Shown: one piece after another, positions 40,227 through 49,509 of the stretch
Position numbering within the stretch: the first letter of the stretch is position 1
Layout: every line of letters begins with the position of its first letter
Position numbers and translations under genes: made by a program
The notes under the pieces: model-generated
Told to the model about the DNA's origin: nothing
Database searches by the model: none
What the model saw: only the letters and a program-made list of their open reading frames with translations
Origin: Enterovibrio gelatinilyticus
Lineage (GTDB): Bacteria > Pseudomonadota > Gammaproteobacteria > Enterobacterales > Vibrionaceae
Direction: 5' to 3'
DNA length: 64,000 nucleotides
Assembly (NCBI RefSeq): GCF_028683095.1
Contig: NZ_JAJUBC010000006.1
Span: forward strand, 124,001-188,000

Positions 40227-40282
40227 CAACAGAAATTTTAATGACGCACACACCGTCGTAAAGGGAAGTAAGAGAGGGATTT

Positions 40283-41959
40283 ATGTGTTCTGTATTTGGC
40301 ATTCTGGATATTAAGTCAGATGCAACCGCGCTTCGTCAGTCAGCGCTAGAAATGTCTAAAAAACTGCGCCATCGTGGCCCTGACTGGTCAGGTATTTACT
40401 CTTCAGACAACGCAATTCTTGCGCATGAGCGTCTTGCGATTGTTGGCTTGAACAGTGGTGCTCAACCGCTTTACAGCCCAGATAAAAAACACATCCTCGC
40501 GGTTAACGGCGAAATCTACAACCACAAAGAAATTCGTGCTCGCTACGAAGGCAAGTACGACTTTCAAACCGATTCCGATTGTGAAGTTATTCTCGCGCTA
40601 TACCAAGATATGGGTGCAGACCTTCTAGAAGAACTAAACGGTATTTTCGCTTTCGTTCTTTACGATGAAGAGAAAGACACCTACCTCGTTGGTCGCGACC
40701 ACATTGGTATTATTCCGCTGTACCAAGGTCACGATGAGCACGGAAACTTTTATGTAGCATCAGAAATGAAAGCACTCGTGCCAGTGTGCAAAACCATCAG
40801 TGAGTTTCCTCCAGGTTCTTACCTATGCTCTGGCGATGCTGAACCATACCGTTACTACGTTCGCGACTGGAACGAATACGCGGCAGTTCAAGGCAACTCC
40901 ACCAGTAAAGAAGATCTCACGAAAGCATTAGAAGACGCGGTGAAGCGCCAGTTAATGACTGACGTGCCTTATGGTGTTTTGCTATCGGGTGGTTTGGACT
41001 CATCAATCACTTCAGCAGTTGCAAAACGTTATGCTGCAATGCGCGTCGAAGACGATGGTCAGTCAGAAGCTTGGTGGCCTCAACTGCACTCATTTGCCGT
41101 TGGCCTTGAAGGTGCGCCTGATTTGAAAGCTGCGCGTGAAGTGGCAGACCAAATTGGCACAGTTCACCACGAGATGACCTACACCATCCAAGAAGGTTTG
41201 GATGCTATTCGTGATGTGATTTACCACATCGAAACTTACGACGTCACCACCATTCGCGCATCAACGCCAATGTACTTGATGGGCCGTAAGATCAAAGCGA
41301 TGGGCATCAAGATGGTACTGTCTGGCGAAGGTGCTGATGAAATCTTTGGCGGCTACTTGTACTTCCACAAAGCGCCAAACGCGAAGGAGTTCCACGAAGA
41401 AACCGTTCGTAAACTACTCGCATTGAACATGTTTGACTGTGCACGTGCAAACAAATCGCTGGCGGCATGGGGTGTAGAAGGTCGCGTACCTTTCCTCGAT
41501 AAAGAGTTTATCGATGTTGCAATGCGCTTGAACCCAGAAGATAAGATGTGTGGTAACGGCAAAATGGAAAAACACATTTTGCGCGAGTGTTTCGAACACT
41601 ACCTGCCTGCTTCTATCGCATGGCGCCAAAAAGAGCAGTTCTCAGACGGCGTTGGCTACAACTGGATTGATACGTTGAAAGCCGTCGCAGAAGAAAAAGT
41701 GACTGATCAACAGATGGAAACTGCACAGTTCCGTTTCCCTTACAACACACCAACTACGAAAGAAGGTTACGCATACCGTGAAATCTTTGAAGAGTTGTTC
41801 CCACTTCCAAGTGCTGCGGAATGTGTACCTGGTGGCCCGTCAATCGCTTGTTCAAGCGCGAAAGCCATCGAGTGGGATGAGAGCTTCAAAAATGCAGCAG
41901 ACCCTTCAGGTCGCGCAGTAGCGGCAGTACACAACGAAGCTTATGCCCAAAGTAAGTAG
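40283..41959 (+). CDS. asnB: Asparagine synthase B (glutamine-hydrolysing)
   Basis: A 558-residue amidotransferase. The N-terminal class II glutaminase domain has the nucleophile Cys2 exposed after Met removal (MCSVFGI), with RHRGPDWSG and VNGEIYNH motifs. The C-terminal ATP-pyrophosphatase domain has the PP-loop LLSGGLDSS near residue 233. The ribosome site AGAGAGGG is strong. Monocistronic. Confidence 0.97.
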   Translation: MCSVFGILDIKSDATALRQSALEMSKKLRHRGPDWSGIYSSDNAILAHERLAIVGLNSGAQPLYSPDKKHILAVNGEIYNHKEIRARYEGKYDFQTDSDCEVILALYQDMGADLLEELNGIFAFVLYDEEKDTYLVGRDHIGIIPLYQGHDEHGNFYVASEMKALVPVCKTISEFPPGSYLCSGDAEPYRYYVRDWNEYAAVQGNSTSKEDLTKALEDAVKRQLMTDVPYGVLLSGGLDSSITSAVAKRYAAMRVEDDGQSEAWWPQLHSFAVGLEGAPDLKAAREVADQIGTVHHEMTYTIQEGLDAIRDVIYHIETYDVTTIRASTPMYLMGRKIKAMGIKMVLSGEGADEIFGGYLYFHKAPNAKEFHEETVRKLLALNMFDCARANKSLAAWGVEGRVPFLDKEFIDVAMRLNPEDKMCGNGKMEKHILRECFEHYLPASIAWRQKEQFSDGVGYNWIDTLKAVAEEKVTDQQMETAQFRFPYNTPTTKEGYAYREIFEELFPLPSAAECVPGGPSIACSSAKAIEWDESFKNAADPSGRAVAAVHNEAYAQSK

Positions 41960-41978
41960 AATTTGCTTTCATTGAAAT

Positions 41979-42013
41979 AGAGCCGCTGAGACAACTCAGA
42001 CGGCTCTTTTTTT
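41979..42013 (+). terminator. Terminator of asnB
   Basis: An extended hairpin AGAGCCG...CGGCTCT with an inner CTGAG/CTCAG stem, followed by seven T. Confidence 0.87.
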
Positions 42014-42650
42014 GTTATCTATCACATCCTACCCTTCCGCCCCCCATCTTTTACACATCAACTACTTTGTAAAACCTCAAGTGCTTCAAGATACAGGATG
42101 CGGGAACTTAAAAGACGCATTGATTAAAGCTTCCCTTTACCTAACTCGTTCAGTTCATCAACGTAGAACAAGACTATGCATATTGTCGTAAAGTCAGCTA
42201 AAGGGACGTTATGAGGGGCTCTGAAATCTAAAATCATCAGGCTGTTTTGGCATAACGCAATAAAAGATGTAAGTTGCGATATTCTCAATTCTCAATGAGG
42301 GCTTGTTCACACGCTTAAGTTTTACATTCCAAATAATCACCCCCTAAGTAAACCCACACCGCACATTACTTATTAACAGACATCTTATTTACATCCCAAT
42401 GTGTGGTGTCACGTAGGATTTATCTATTGTTGATTCTGAAAGTTAATTCCAATACAAAGCCCACGCCTCCAAGTGCTAATATCCTGACGCTCGTGAATTG
42501 CAGAGAATTTATAAACTGCAACTCCGCATTAATATCAAAACTATCAATATAAACTGTTGCATGAATCGTATTTTGGGGACGACACTCAAGGGCGGTAGCG
42601 TAGATAATCGTGCAAATTACCATCGTTACTTTATCTAAGGATAGAAGAAA
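42014..42650 (+). promoter_or_regulatory. Long non-coding leader of the polysaccharide locus
   Basis: About 640 bp without a supportable gene, between asnB and the first polysaccharide gene. It carries an ops element near its 3' end and a long-arm inverted repeat (ACACCGCACATT at 42356-42367 with AATGTGTGGTGT at 42398-42409, one G-U pair). I found no clear promoter boxes. The short minus-strand frame at 42420-42623 shows no recognisable motif and is not called a gene. Confidence 0.6.
42591..42602 (+). promoter_or_regulatory. ops element (RfaH recruitment site / JUMPStart core)
   Basis: GGCGGTAGCGTA matches the ops core GGCGGTAGCGTG in 11 of 12 positions and is preceded by CAAG, as in JUMPStart sequences. 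It lies 49 bases upstream of the first gene of a long polysaccharide operon on the correct strand. RfaH loads at paused polymerase on such sites and suppresses termination. Confidence 0.85.
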
Positions 42651-44054
42651 ATGGATACAGCTCTAAAGTTGCACAGTAACTATGGTGGATTACACGTTTT
42701 CTACAGAGCCATTGACTGCATCATTATTTCCATCTCTCTTTATATAATCTCATATGGATATATTGGTCACTTCGAAAAAAACAGCCTACTATTAACAATC
42801 TACTCAATATTGGCCTATTTACTAATAGCAGAAAAAAATGACCTTTATCGTTCTTGGCGTGTTTATAATTTCAAAGATGAAGCACTAAGCATTGGCAAAG
42901 CTTGGTTACTCACAATCACCTTACTTACTGCAATCACATTTTTCACCAAAACTAGCACGAGTTATTCAAGGGTAGTAATAGGGTCATGGCTAATTGTTAC
43001 GCCAGTACTATTGATAACCTGGCGATACATTGCAAAACAGACTCTTAGAAAGCTTCGTGATTACGGTTACAACCGAAAAGAAGCAATAATAGTGGGAGTG
43101 ACTGATAATGGGATTAAGCTTGCTAACGAAATACGAAACCATCCAGAGATAGGCATTAAAGTTGTCGGGTTTTATGATGATAGAGAATTGAGCCGGTTAG
43201 ACATCGACGACTTACCAGCCCCTTTTAAAGGAAGTGTGGTCTCTGCACTCGAAATGGCAAAAAAAGGTGTCATTCAACACATCTACATTTCAATGCCATT
43301 AAAAGCAAATGAGCGAATTACAAAATATCTTAATGCTTTTTCAGACACGACAGCAAACACCTACCTGATCCCCGATTTCTTTGTTTATAACTTAATTCAG
43401 TCTCGTATAAGTGCGATCGGAAACATACCGACTATCAGTATTCATGACACCCCTTTCTATGGAACTGACGGTTGGTTTAAAAGAACACAAGATATTGTAT
43501 TAGCGTTTTTGATTATTTTACTAATCAGCCCTGTACTTTTAACTGTTGCGCTTGGCGTGAAACTTTCATCACCTGGTCCAGTTATTTTTAAGCAACTAAG
43601 ATACGGGCTGGATGGACGCCCTATCAAAGTTTGGAAGTTTCGCTCAATGAGCACCATGGATAATGGAAGCGTCGTTAAACAAGCAACGAAAGGAGACCCG
43701 AGAATTACCCCTTTTGGTGCATTTATCCGTAAAACATCTTTGGATGAGCTTCCTCAGTTTTTCAATGTACTACAGGGTCGTATGTCTATCGTTGGGCCCC
43801 GCCCTCATGCAGTCGCACACAACGAAGAATATCGCACCATTGTCGACCGCTACATGCTCAGACACAAAGTAAAGCCCGGTATTACAGGGCTTGCCCAAGT
43901 CAACGGCTATCGAGGTGAAACGGATACGCTAGAAAAAATGCAGAAGCGTGTCGAGTTTGACCTCAAATACATTCAGTCATGGTCAACATGGCTCGACCTA
44001 AAAATTATATTTAAAACCATATTTAAAGGCTTTACCGGAAAGACTGCCTACTAA
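42651..44054 (+). CDS. Undecaprenyl-phosphate sugar phosphotransferase (VpsL/WcaJ-like)
   Basis: A 467-residue initiating enzyme of the polyisoprenyl-phosphate hexose-1-phosphate transferase group. It has four to five N-terminal helices, a CoA-binding-like Rossmann middle domain (EAIIVGVTDNGIKLANEI, about 145-162) and a membrane-associated catalytic C-terminus (about 275-467). That part shows KVWKFRSM, TSLDELPQFFNVLQGRMSIVGPRP in part, and KPGITGLAQVNGYRG. It places the first sugar phosphate, probably glucose or galactose, on undecaprenyl phosphate. As in V. cholerae vpsL it heads a beta-barrel/OPX/kinase set. Confidence 0.92.
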   Translation: MDTALKLHSNYGGLHVFYRAIDCIIISISLYIISYGYIGHFEKNSLLLTIYSILAYLLIAEKNDLYRSWRVYNFKDEALSIGKAWLLTITLLTAITFFTKTSTSYSRVVIGSWLIVTPVLLITWRYIAKQTLRKLRDYGYNRKEAIIVGVTDNGIKLANEIRNHPEIGIKVVGFYDDRELSRLDIDDLPAPFKGSVVSALEMAKKGVIQHIYISMPLKANERITKYLNAFSDTTANTYLIPDFFVYNLIQSRISAIGNIPTISIHDTPFYGTDGWFKRTQDIVLAFLIILLISPVLLTVALGVKLSSPGPVIFKQLRYGLDGRPIKVWKFRSMSTMDNGSVVKQATKGDPRITPFGAFIRKTSLDELPQFFNVLQGRMSIVGPRPHAVAHNEEYRTIVDRYMLRHKVKPGITGLAQVNGYRGETDTLEKMQKRVEFDLKYIQSWSTWLDLKIIFKTIFKGFTGKTAY

Positions 44055-44064
44055 AGGAATAGTA

Positions 44065-45297
44065 ATGAATTGCCCTAAGAAAACACTGATCACTGTGGCG
44101 TTGCTGAGTTACAGCAGTTTAGCAATTGCAAACGAAGATAATGGATTTTCGACTGAATCGGGTATCAAGGTCACTCCTCTTTTTAATGCCTATCTAGAGC
44201 ACAACGACAACGTTGGTCGATATTCATCTTCGGAAAGCCCAGAATCGTCTAACGCTTTGATTGTCAGTCCTGGAATCATGTTTGAATCAGACCGAAATGG
44301 CAACGAGTATCAAATTGCCTACCTATTGGCTTCCGGGACTTATTTTGACAGCGACGAAGATGATTTCCTTGACCACACACTAACCACTAATAACTTCATA
44401 CAAGTAAGCCAACGAAGTGGGTTTGGCATAAATTACACCTATGAAAAATCTCACGAAGCCAGAGGGACAGGGATCTTGGCTGGTGATGAGCTAACCACAA
44501 TCGCAACAGAGCCAGTAAGATACGCCCTACACAATGCAAACGTAACCCACGTATATGGTGCCGAAGATTCAACGGGTCGCATTGAATCAAACCTTAGATA
44601 CGAAAACAAGGTTTACGAGAACTACCGAGACCTCACGGCTCCTGGATTTGTCGCACTCAGCACAAGATTCAAAGATTACGATGAAGTGGCGGGCTCACTT
44701 GCCTTCTACTACAAAGTATTTCCGGCCACCGACCTACTGGTCGAAGTGGACTTGGCTGACCGTCAATATAAACTCGGCGACCCTAACAATGGTCAATCAC
44801 AGAATAATCTGGATGCCTACTATTTAGTCGGTGCGAAATGGGACATTACCGGAAAGACAACCGGAAAGCTCAGATTAGGTATACAAGACAAGAACTACGA
44901 AGATGAAACCAGAGAAGACTTTAACGGTTTCAGTTGGGACTTAGATTTAACCTGGGAACCACTAACCTATTCAATGATCTCCATTTCCGCTGCACAAAGT
45001 GCTATCGACCCCGATCAAGGCAACAACTTTATTAATCAGACGAGTTTTGGCGCGAGTTGGAAGCACTTCTGGCTAACAAACGTATACAGCGATTTGGCGT
45101 TGAACAGCGTCGACGATGATTATTCACAAAGCACGAGAGAAGACGACCTGATTGCGGCCTCTTTCAACCTCGGTTATGAGTTCAGAGAAGACACTGAAAT
45201 AAGAGTAGGTTGGCGTTATGAAGACAACGACTCGTCGATTGAAACAAACCGATACAGCCAAAATGTTTGGTATCTCGGTACTAACTTGATCTTCTGA
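44065..45297 (+). CDS. Outer-membrane beta-barrel protein (VpsM-like exopolysaccharide porin)
   Basis: A 410-residue protein with a signal peptide (about 1-22). Alternating-hydrophobicity strands separated by Asp/Asn-rich turns follow, ending in an aromatic strand (YSQNVWYLGTNLIF), a typical outer-membrane C-terminus. Position between the initiating transferase and a short OPX protein matches VpsM. It is inferred to be the outer-membrane exit channel. Function is not provable from sequence. Confidence 0.75.
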   Translation: MNCPKKTLITVALLSYSSLAIANEDNGFSTESGIKVTPLFNAYLEHNDNVGRYSSSESPESSNALIVSPGIMFESDRNGNEYQIAYLLASGTYFDSDEDDFLDHTLTTNNFIQVSQRSGFGINYTYEKSHEARGTGILAGDELTTIATEPVRYALHNANVTHVYGAEDSTGRIESNLRYENKVYENYRDLTAPGFVALSTRFKDYDEVAGSLAFYYKVFPATDLLVEVDLADRQYKLGDPNNGQSQNNLDAYYLVGAKWDITGKTTGKLRLGIQDKNYEDETREDFNGFSWDLDLTWEPLTYSMISISAAQSAIDPDQGNNFINQTSFGASWKHFWLTNVYSDLALNSVDDDYSQSTREDDLIAASFNLGYEFREDTEIRVGWRYEDNDSSIETNRYSQNVWYLGTNLIF

Positions 45298-45320
45298 TTA
45301 TTGAAAGGGCTACTGTTCAT

Positions 45321-45854
45321 ATGACACATATCTATCGCTTACTTATCACGTTCATATTTATCCTCACTTTTCCTTTCAGTGCCTTCGCAAGTAGTAACGA
45401 CTACACCATTGGCGCAGGTGACAAGATACAAATCGTAGTATATGGCGAAGAGGAATTAACCATTGATGAGTTATATATCGATAGCAGTGGAGAATTTGAC
45501 TACCCCTATCTCGGCCAATTAATAGCAATTGGAAAAACGACTGAGCAACTCAAGGCAGAAATCATCAAAGGCCTTAAAGGAGATTATTTAGTCTCTCCCA
45601 AAATTCGTGTCGGTATCGTTGGATTCAGGAGTATCTTTGTAAACGGTGAAATTAAAAAACCTGGTGGCTATGAGTACCAACCTGGTCTCACCGTAGATAA
45701 GGCGATTGCTCTTGCCGGAGGTTTTACGGAGAGAGCCGCCAGAAAAAGCATCTATATTACACGAGAAGATAAAAACATTCCTAAAAATAAGGTGAGCCTT
45801 TCTCACATGATCTCTCCAGGAGACATTATTGTGATAGAACAAAGCTTCTTCTAG
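45321..45854 (+). CDS. Short OPX polysaccharide export protein (VpsN/Wza-like)
   Basis: A 177-residue periplasmic protein. A signal peptide (about 1-23, ending SAFAS) is followed by a Poly_export domain (YTIGAGDKIQIVVYGEEELT, about 28-105) and one SLBB domain (SIFVNGEIKKPGGYEYQPGLTV in part, about 108-175). There is no lipobox cysteine and no C-terminal amphipathic helix such as the one with which E. coli Wza crosses the outer membrane. It is therefore expected to need the neighbouring beta-barrel. Confidence 0.88.
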   Translation: MTHIYRLLITFIFILTFPFSAFASSNDYTIGAGDKIQIVVYGEEELTIDELYIDSSGEFDYPYLGQLIAIGKTTEQLKAEIIKGLKGDYLVSPKIRVGIVGFRSIFVNGEIKKPGGYEYQPGLTVDKAIALAGGFTERAARKSIYITREDKNIPKNKVSLSHMISPGDIIVIEQSFF

Positions 45855-46010
45855 AAGTAAGAATCTTTATTAAAATGATTAATTATTCACATATAAGAAA
45901 TGTAATTTTAAAAAGTAAATCACGAAAATCTCACCCAAACACGTAAAACACAGATTTAGAAATCTCACCATTGAGAGAGTATATGTAGTGCATTTATAAT
46001 GGATTAAATA

Positions 46011-48239
46011 ATGTCATCCCACTCCAATGAAAACTCAACAAAACCAGAACAATTGATTGATATTGGATATTATATTCACTTGGTCAGAAAACGCTGGCTG
46101 TCCATATCATTATTTACATTTCTTTGTACAGCGATTGCAGCTCTTATTGCTTTATCGATCACTCCTACATATCGTGCAACTGCGACGCTACTTATTGAGT
46201 CACATCAAGCTAAAGCTATTTCTATTGAAGAAGTAGTGGGAATTGATAGCCGAGCAAATGAATACTATCTCACACAATTTGAGATACTAAAGTCGAATCA
46301 AGTCGCGCAGCGCGTTATCGACAAGTTGCACCTGAATCAGATTGAGGAGTTTAACCCATCAATCGCTATAAACAATGAGCCTGGCTTCAGAGAACAAATC
46401 AAAGACTGGTTGCGCACTCACCCAGTCATTGACTCTTTCTTTACATCTAATACCGATAAGGCAATTGACCCTAACATTGAGAAAGAAACAACAACCCTAA
46501 AAGTATTGAAAACATTTAAATCTAGACTAACAATATCACCGATTCGAAAAACACAGCTGGTTAATATCTCTTTTGATTCGAAAGATCCAAAACTTGCCGC
46601 CGAAATCGCGAATGCTGTGGGATATGCGTTTATTGAAAATAACTTGGAATCCAAGCTTCTTGCCACCGATAAAGCAAATGGATGGCTGAACGAGCGTCTG
46701 GCAGAGCTCAAACGAAATCTAAATTCATCTGAACAAGCATTGGTTCAATTTCTCCAGCGTCAAGAGCTTATTGATGATAGCGGTATTGCAGCCTTAGCAA
46801 GTAACGAGCTTGAAAATCTGACTGATAGAATCTCAGAGGCTACCGACCGAAGAACAAAAACCCAAGCACTATATAACGCACTAAAAAACAATCCGAACGC
46901 AGATATCGCAACTCTAAGCGCTAACGCTCTGATATCGAATCATCCACAAGTTCGTGACATCAGGAAGTCAGAGTCAGAAGCTGAAAAAGAAGTCAGTCAA
47001 TTATCAAAGCGCTATGGCCCAAAACACGACAAACTGATTCAAGCCAACGCCAGGCTAAAGTCGGTTCAACGCCGAGCGGAAAACCTCGTCTATAAACTCA
47101 TCAACGGTGTTGAAAAAGATCTTACCAGTGCGCTGGAGCTAGAAACACTCCTTAAACGAGAGCTGTTAAGTAAAAAAGAAGAGTTTCAATCCTTGAGTGT
47201 TGTTAAAAGTGAATACGATGCACTTAAACGAGAAGTCGAGAGCAACGCCAAATTATATGACTTATTCTTGACTCGCCAAAAAGAGACCTCTGCAACCAGT
47301 GATTTCAGTTCGGCAAACGCACGTTTCAGCGACCACGCACTTATCCCACAAAACCCATTTAAACCGAATCGAAAGCTCATCGTAGTAATCGCATTAGTCG
47401 CTAGTATGGGTTTTGCTTGCGTACTGATTATTTGTTTGGATGCATTCAACAACACAATCTCTTCTGCAAGAGATTTTGAGAACAAACTTGGATTATTACC
47501 CACTGGTACACTCCCTTTGGTTAAAGCAAGGGAATATAAACGTAATCATATCGATGCTTCCGTTTTTAACAACTCTAAGTTTGCTGCATTTCAAGAATCC
47601 ATTGACTCAATCCGAACATCGCTTTACCTGAGTATGCCGAAGACTGAAAGGAAATTTATCGCACTATCTTCTTCCGTACCTGGTGAAGGTAAAACAACAA
47701 CAGCTGTCAATCTCGCACAATCTTTTGCAAGTATCGAAAAGGTTTTAATAGTTGATTGTGATCTAAGGAAACCTTCAGTGGGAATGCGCTTTGGACTCTC
47801 AAATAGCCATCCGGGTCTGACCAATATTTTAGTTATGAATGCATCACCCAATGATTGCATTACGAACATTGAGGGAACCAATCTAGACGTTCTGTCAGCT
47901 GGGTTAATTGTTGCCAATCCACAAGAACTTCTAAGCAGCGTTTCATTTCAAAAGCTCATCGAAGAACTTGCCGAAAAGTACGATCGCGTCATATTCGATA
48001 CGCCGCCGATTCTGCCGGTTAAAGATGCATTTATCGTCGGTAGGTTTACCAAGGGTATTGTGCTCATTCTAAAAGCCAATAGCACAAGCAAATCAGTATA
48101 TAAGCACACCATGTCACTGTTCACTAGGCACCAAATATCTATTGATGGCGTCGTAATAAACCAAGTTCCTCAGACAAAGAAAGGTACGCATACTTACTCT
48201 GAGTATTCTCGCTATGCGTACGGAAATATGGAAAGCTAA
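46011..48239 (+). CDS. Polysaccharide co-polymerase / bacterial tyrosine kinase (VpsO/Wzc-like)
   Basis: A 742-residue inner-membrane protein that controls chain polymerisation and export. The Wzz domain has a first helix near 29-53, a long periplasmic coiled-coil region (about 210-400) and a second helix near 460-480. The cytoplasmic BY-kinase domain has Walker A GEGKTTT (about 558), Walker A' VDCDLRKP (about 581) and Walker B VIFDTPP (about 660). The C-terminal tail has a tyrosine cluster (YSEYSRYAYG) for autophosphorylation. A cognate phosphatase gene is not in this window. Confidence 0.93.
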   Translation: MSSHSNENSTKPEQLIDIGYYIHLVRKRWLSISLFTFLCTAIAALIALSITPTYRATATLLIESHQAKAISIEEVVGIDSRANEYYLTQFEILKSNQVAQRVIDKLHLNQIEEFNPSIAINNEPGFREQIKDWLRTHPVIDSFFTSNTDKAIDPNIEKETTTLKVLKTFKSRLTISPIRKTQLVNISFDSKDPKLAAEIANAVGYAFIENNLESKLLATDKANGWLNERLAELKRNLNSSEQALVQFLQRQELIDDSGIAALASNELENLTDRISEATDRRTKTQALYNALKNNPNADIATLSANALISNHPQVRDIRKSESEAEKEVSQLSKRYGPKHDKLIQANARLKSVQRRAENLVYKLINGVEKDLTSALELETLLKRELLSKKEEFQSLSVVKSEYDALKREVESNAKLYDLFLTRQKETSATSDFSSANARFSDHALIPQNPFKPNRKLIVVIALVASMGFACVLIICLDAFNNTISSARDFENKLGLLPTGTLPLVKAREYKRNHIDASVFNNSKFAAFQESIDSIRTSLYLSMPKTERKFIALSSSVPGEGKTTTAVNLAQSFASIEKVLIVDCDLRKPSVGMRFGLSNSHPGLTNILVMNASPNDCITNIEGTNLDVLSAGLIVANPQELLSSVSFQKLIEELAEKYDRVIFDTPPILPVKDAFIVGRFTKGIVLILKANSTSKSVYKHTMSLFTRHQISIDGVVINQVPQTKKGTHTYSEYSRYAYGNMES

Positions 48240-48248
48240 GGAAAGCAT

Positions 48249-49385
48249 ATGACGGCTAAAATCAAGGTACTCACTGTCTTTGGCACACGCCCTGAGGCGA
48301 TAAAAATGGCACCACTGGTTCACAAACTCAGTGAAGCAGAGGGTATTGAGGCAAAAGTGTGTGTGACGGCACAACATCGCGAGATGCTCGATCAGGTTCT
48401 TGATTTATTTGAAATCACACCTGACTTTGACTTGAATGTAATGAAGCCAGGACAGTCACTATATGAGGTGACTGGCAATATTCTTTCCGGCCTAAAACCT
48501 GTGCTGGAGTCCTTCCAGCCCAATATTGTCCTAGTGCATGGTGATACGGCGACAACACTGTCGGCGAGCTTAGCTGCTTACTTCCAACAAATTGCCGTAG
48601 GGCATGTAGAAGCTGGGCTGCGTACAGGCAATATCTACTCGCCCTGGCCGGAGGAAGGAAACCGTAAACTGACTGGTGCAATAACAACACTTCACTTCGC
48701 ACCAACAAAAACATCAGAAAAGAACTTACTCGCCGAAGGTGTCGACGCTAAGAATATTTCCATCACAGGAAATACCGTTATTGATGCATTGTTTCTTGTT
48801 AAAGAAAAGCTAGAGAATGACCAGGATCTGATTGATACATTGGCGGCAGTGTTTCCTCAAATTGATAGTACTAAAAAAATGATTCTTGTTACAGGGCACC
48901 GCCGAGAAAGCTTTGGCGGTGGATTCGAACGAATTTGTGAAGCTCTCGCAGAGATCGCGATTCGCCACCCAGAGAGCCAAATTATCTATCCCGTACATTT
49001 AAACCCAAATGTACAAGAACCAGTTAATAGAATCCTAAAAGGTATCGACAATATTCACCTGATTGACCCGCAAGAGTATCTGCCTTTTGTGTATCTGATG
49101 AACAAAGCCCACATCATTCTCACCGATTCCGGCGGCATTCAAGAAGAAGCCCCTTCATTAGGCAAACCAGTTCTGGTCATGAGAGATACAACAGAACGCC
49201 CAGAGGCATTAGAGGCTGGTACGGTCAAACTTGTTGGTACAGATAAGCAAAGAATCGTATACGCCGTAGAAAACTTGTTAATCGACAACGTTGAATACCA
49301 GAAAATGAGCAGAGCACATAATCCTTATGGCGATGGGCATGCATGCAACCGAATTATAGAGAAACTCAAAGAAAACTTTGCCTAA
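48249..49385 (+). CDS. wecB: UDP-N-acetylglucosamine 2-epimerase (non-hydrolysing)
   Basis: A 378-residue GT-B-fold enzyme that makes UDP-ManNAc from UDP-GlcNAc. It shows [14 protein letters not shown] (about 10-23), [20 protein letters not shown] in part, [11 protein letters not shown], and [21 protein letters not shown] in part near 295. It pairs with wecC downstream to give UDP-ManNAcA. Confidence 0.95.
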   Translation: MTAKIKVLTVFGTRPEAIKMAPLVHKLSEAEGIEAKVCVTAQHREMLDQVLDLFEITPDFDLNVMKPGQSLYEVTGNILSGLKPVLESFQPNIVLVHGDTATTLSASLAAYFQQIAVGHVEAGLRTGNIYSPWPEEGNRKLTGAITTLHFAPTKTSEKNLLAEGVDAKNISITGNTVIDALFLVKEKLENDQDLIDTLAAVFPQIDSTKKMILVTGHRRESFGGGFERICEALAEIAIRHPESQIIYPVHLNPNVQEPVNRILKGIDNIHLIDPQEYLPFVYLMNKAHIILTDSGGIQEEAPSLGKPVLVMRDTTERPEALEAGTVKLVGTDKQRIVYAVENLLIDNVEYQKMSRAHNPYGDGHACNRIIEKLKENFA

Positions 49386-49509
49386 GTTCATAGCATACTC
49401 ATTTAGCCCCTATATATAGCCTTGTATTACCCCAGAATCTAATTCCCATTTTAACTATTAATAAAATCGAAACGCATACCCGATAAAGGTATGCCTTTGA
49501 GGAGCTGTT

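Noticed and set aside
42420-42623. 67-codon minus-strand frame in the polysaccharide leader
   Set aside because: It crosses the ops element, has no recognisable motif and no ribosome site; treated as chance.
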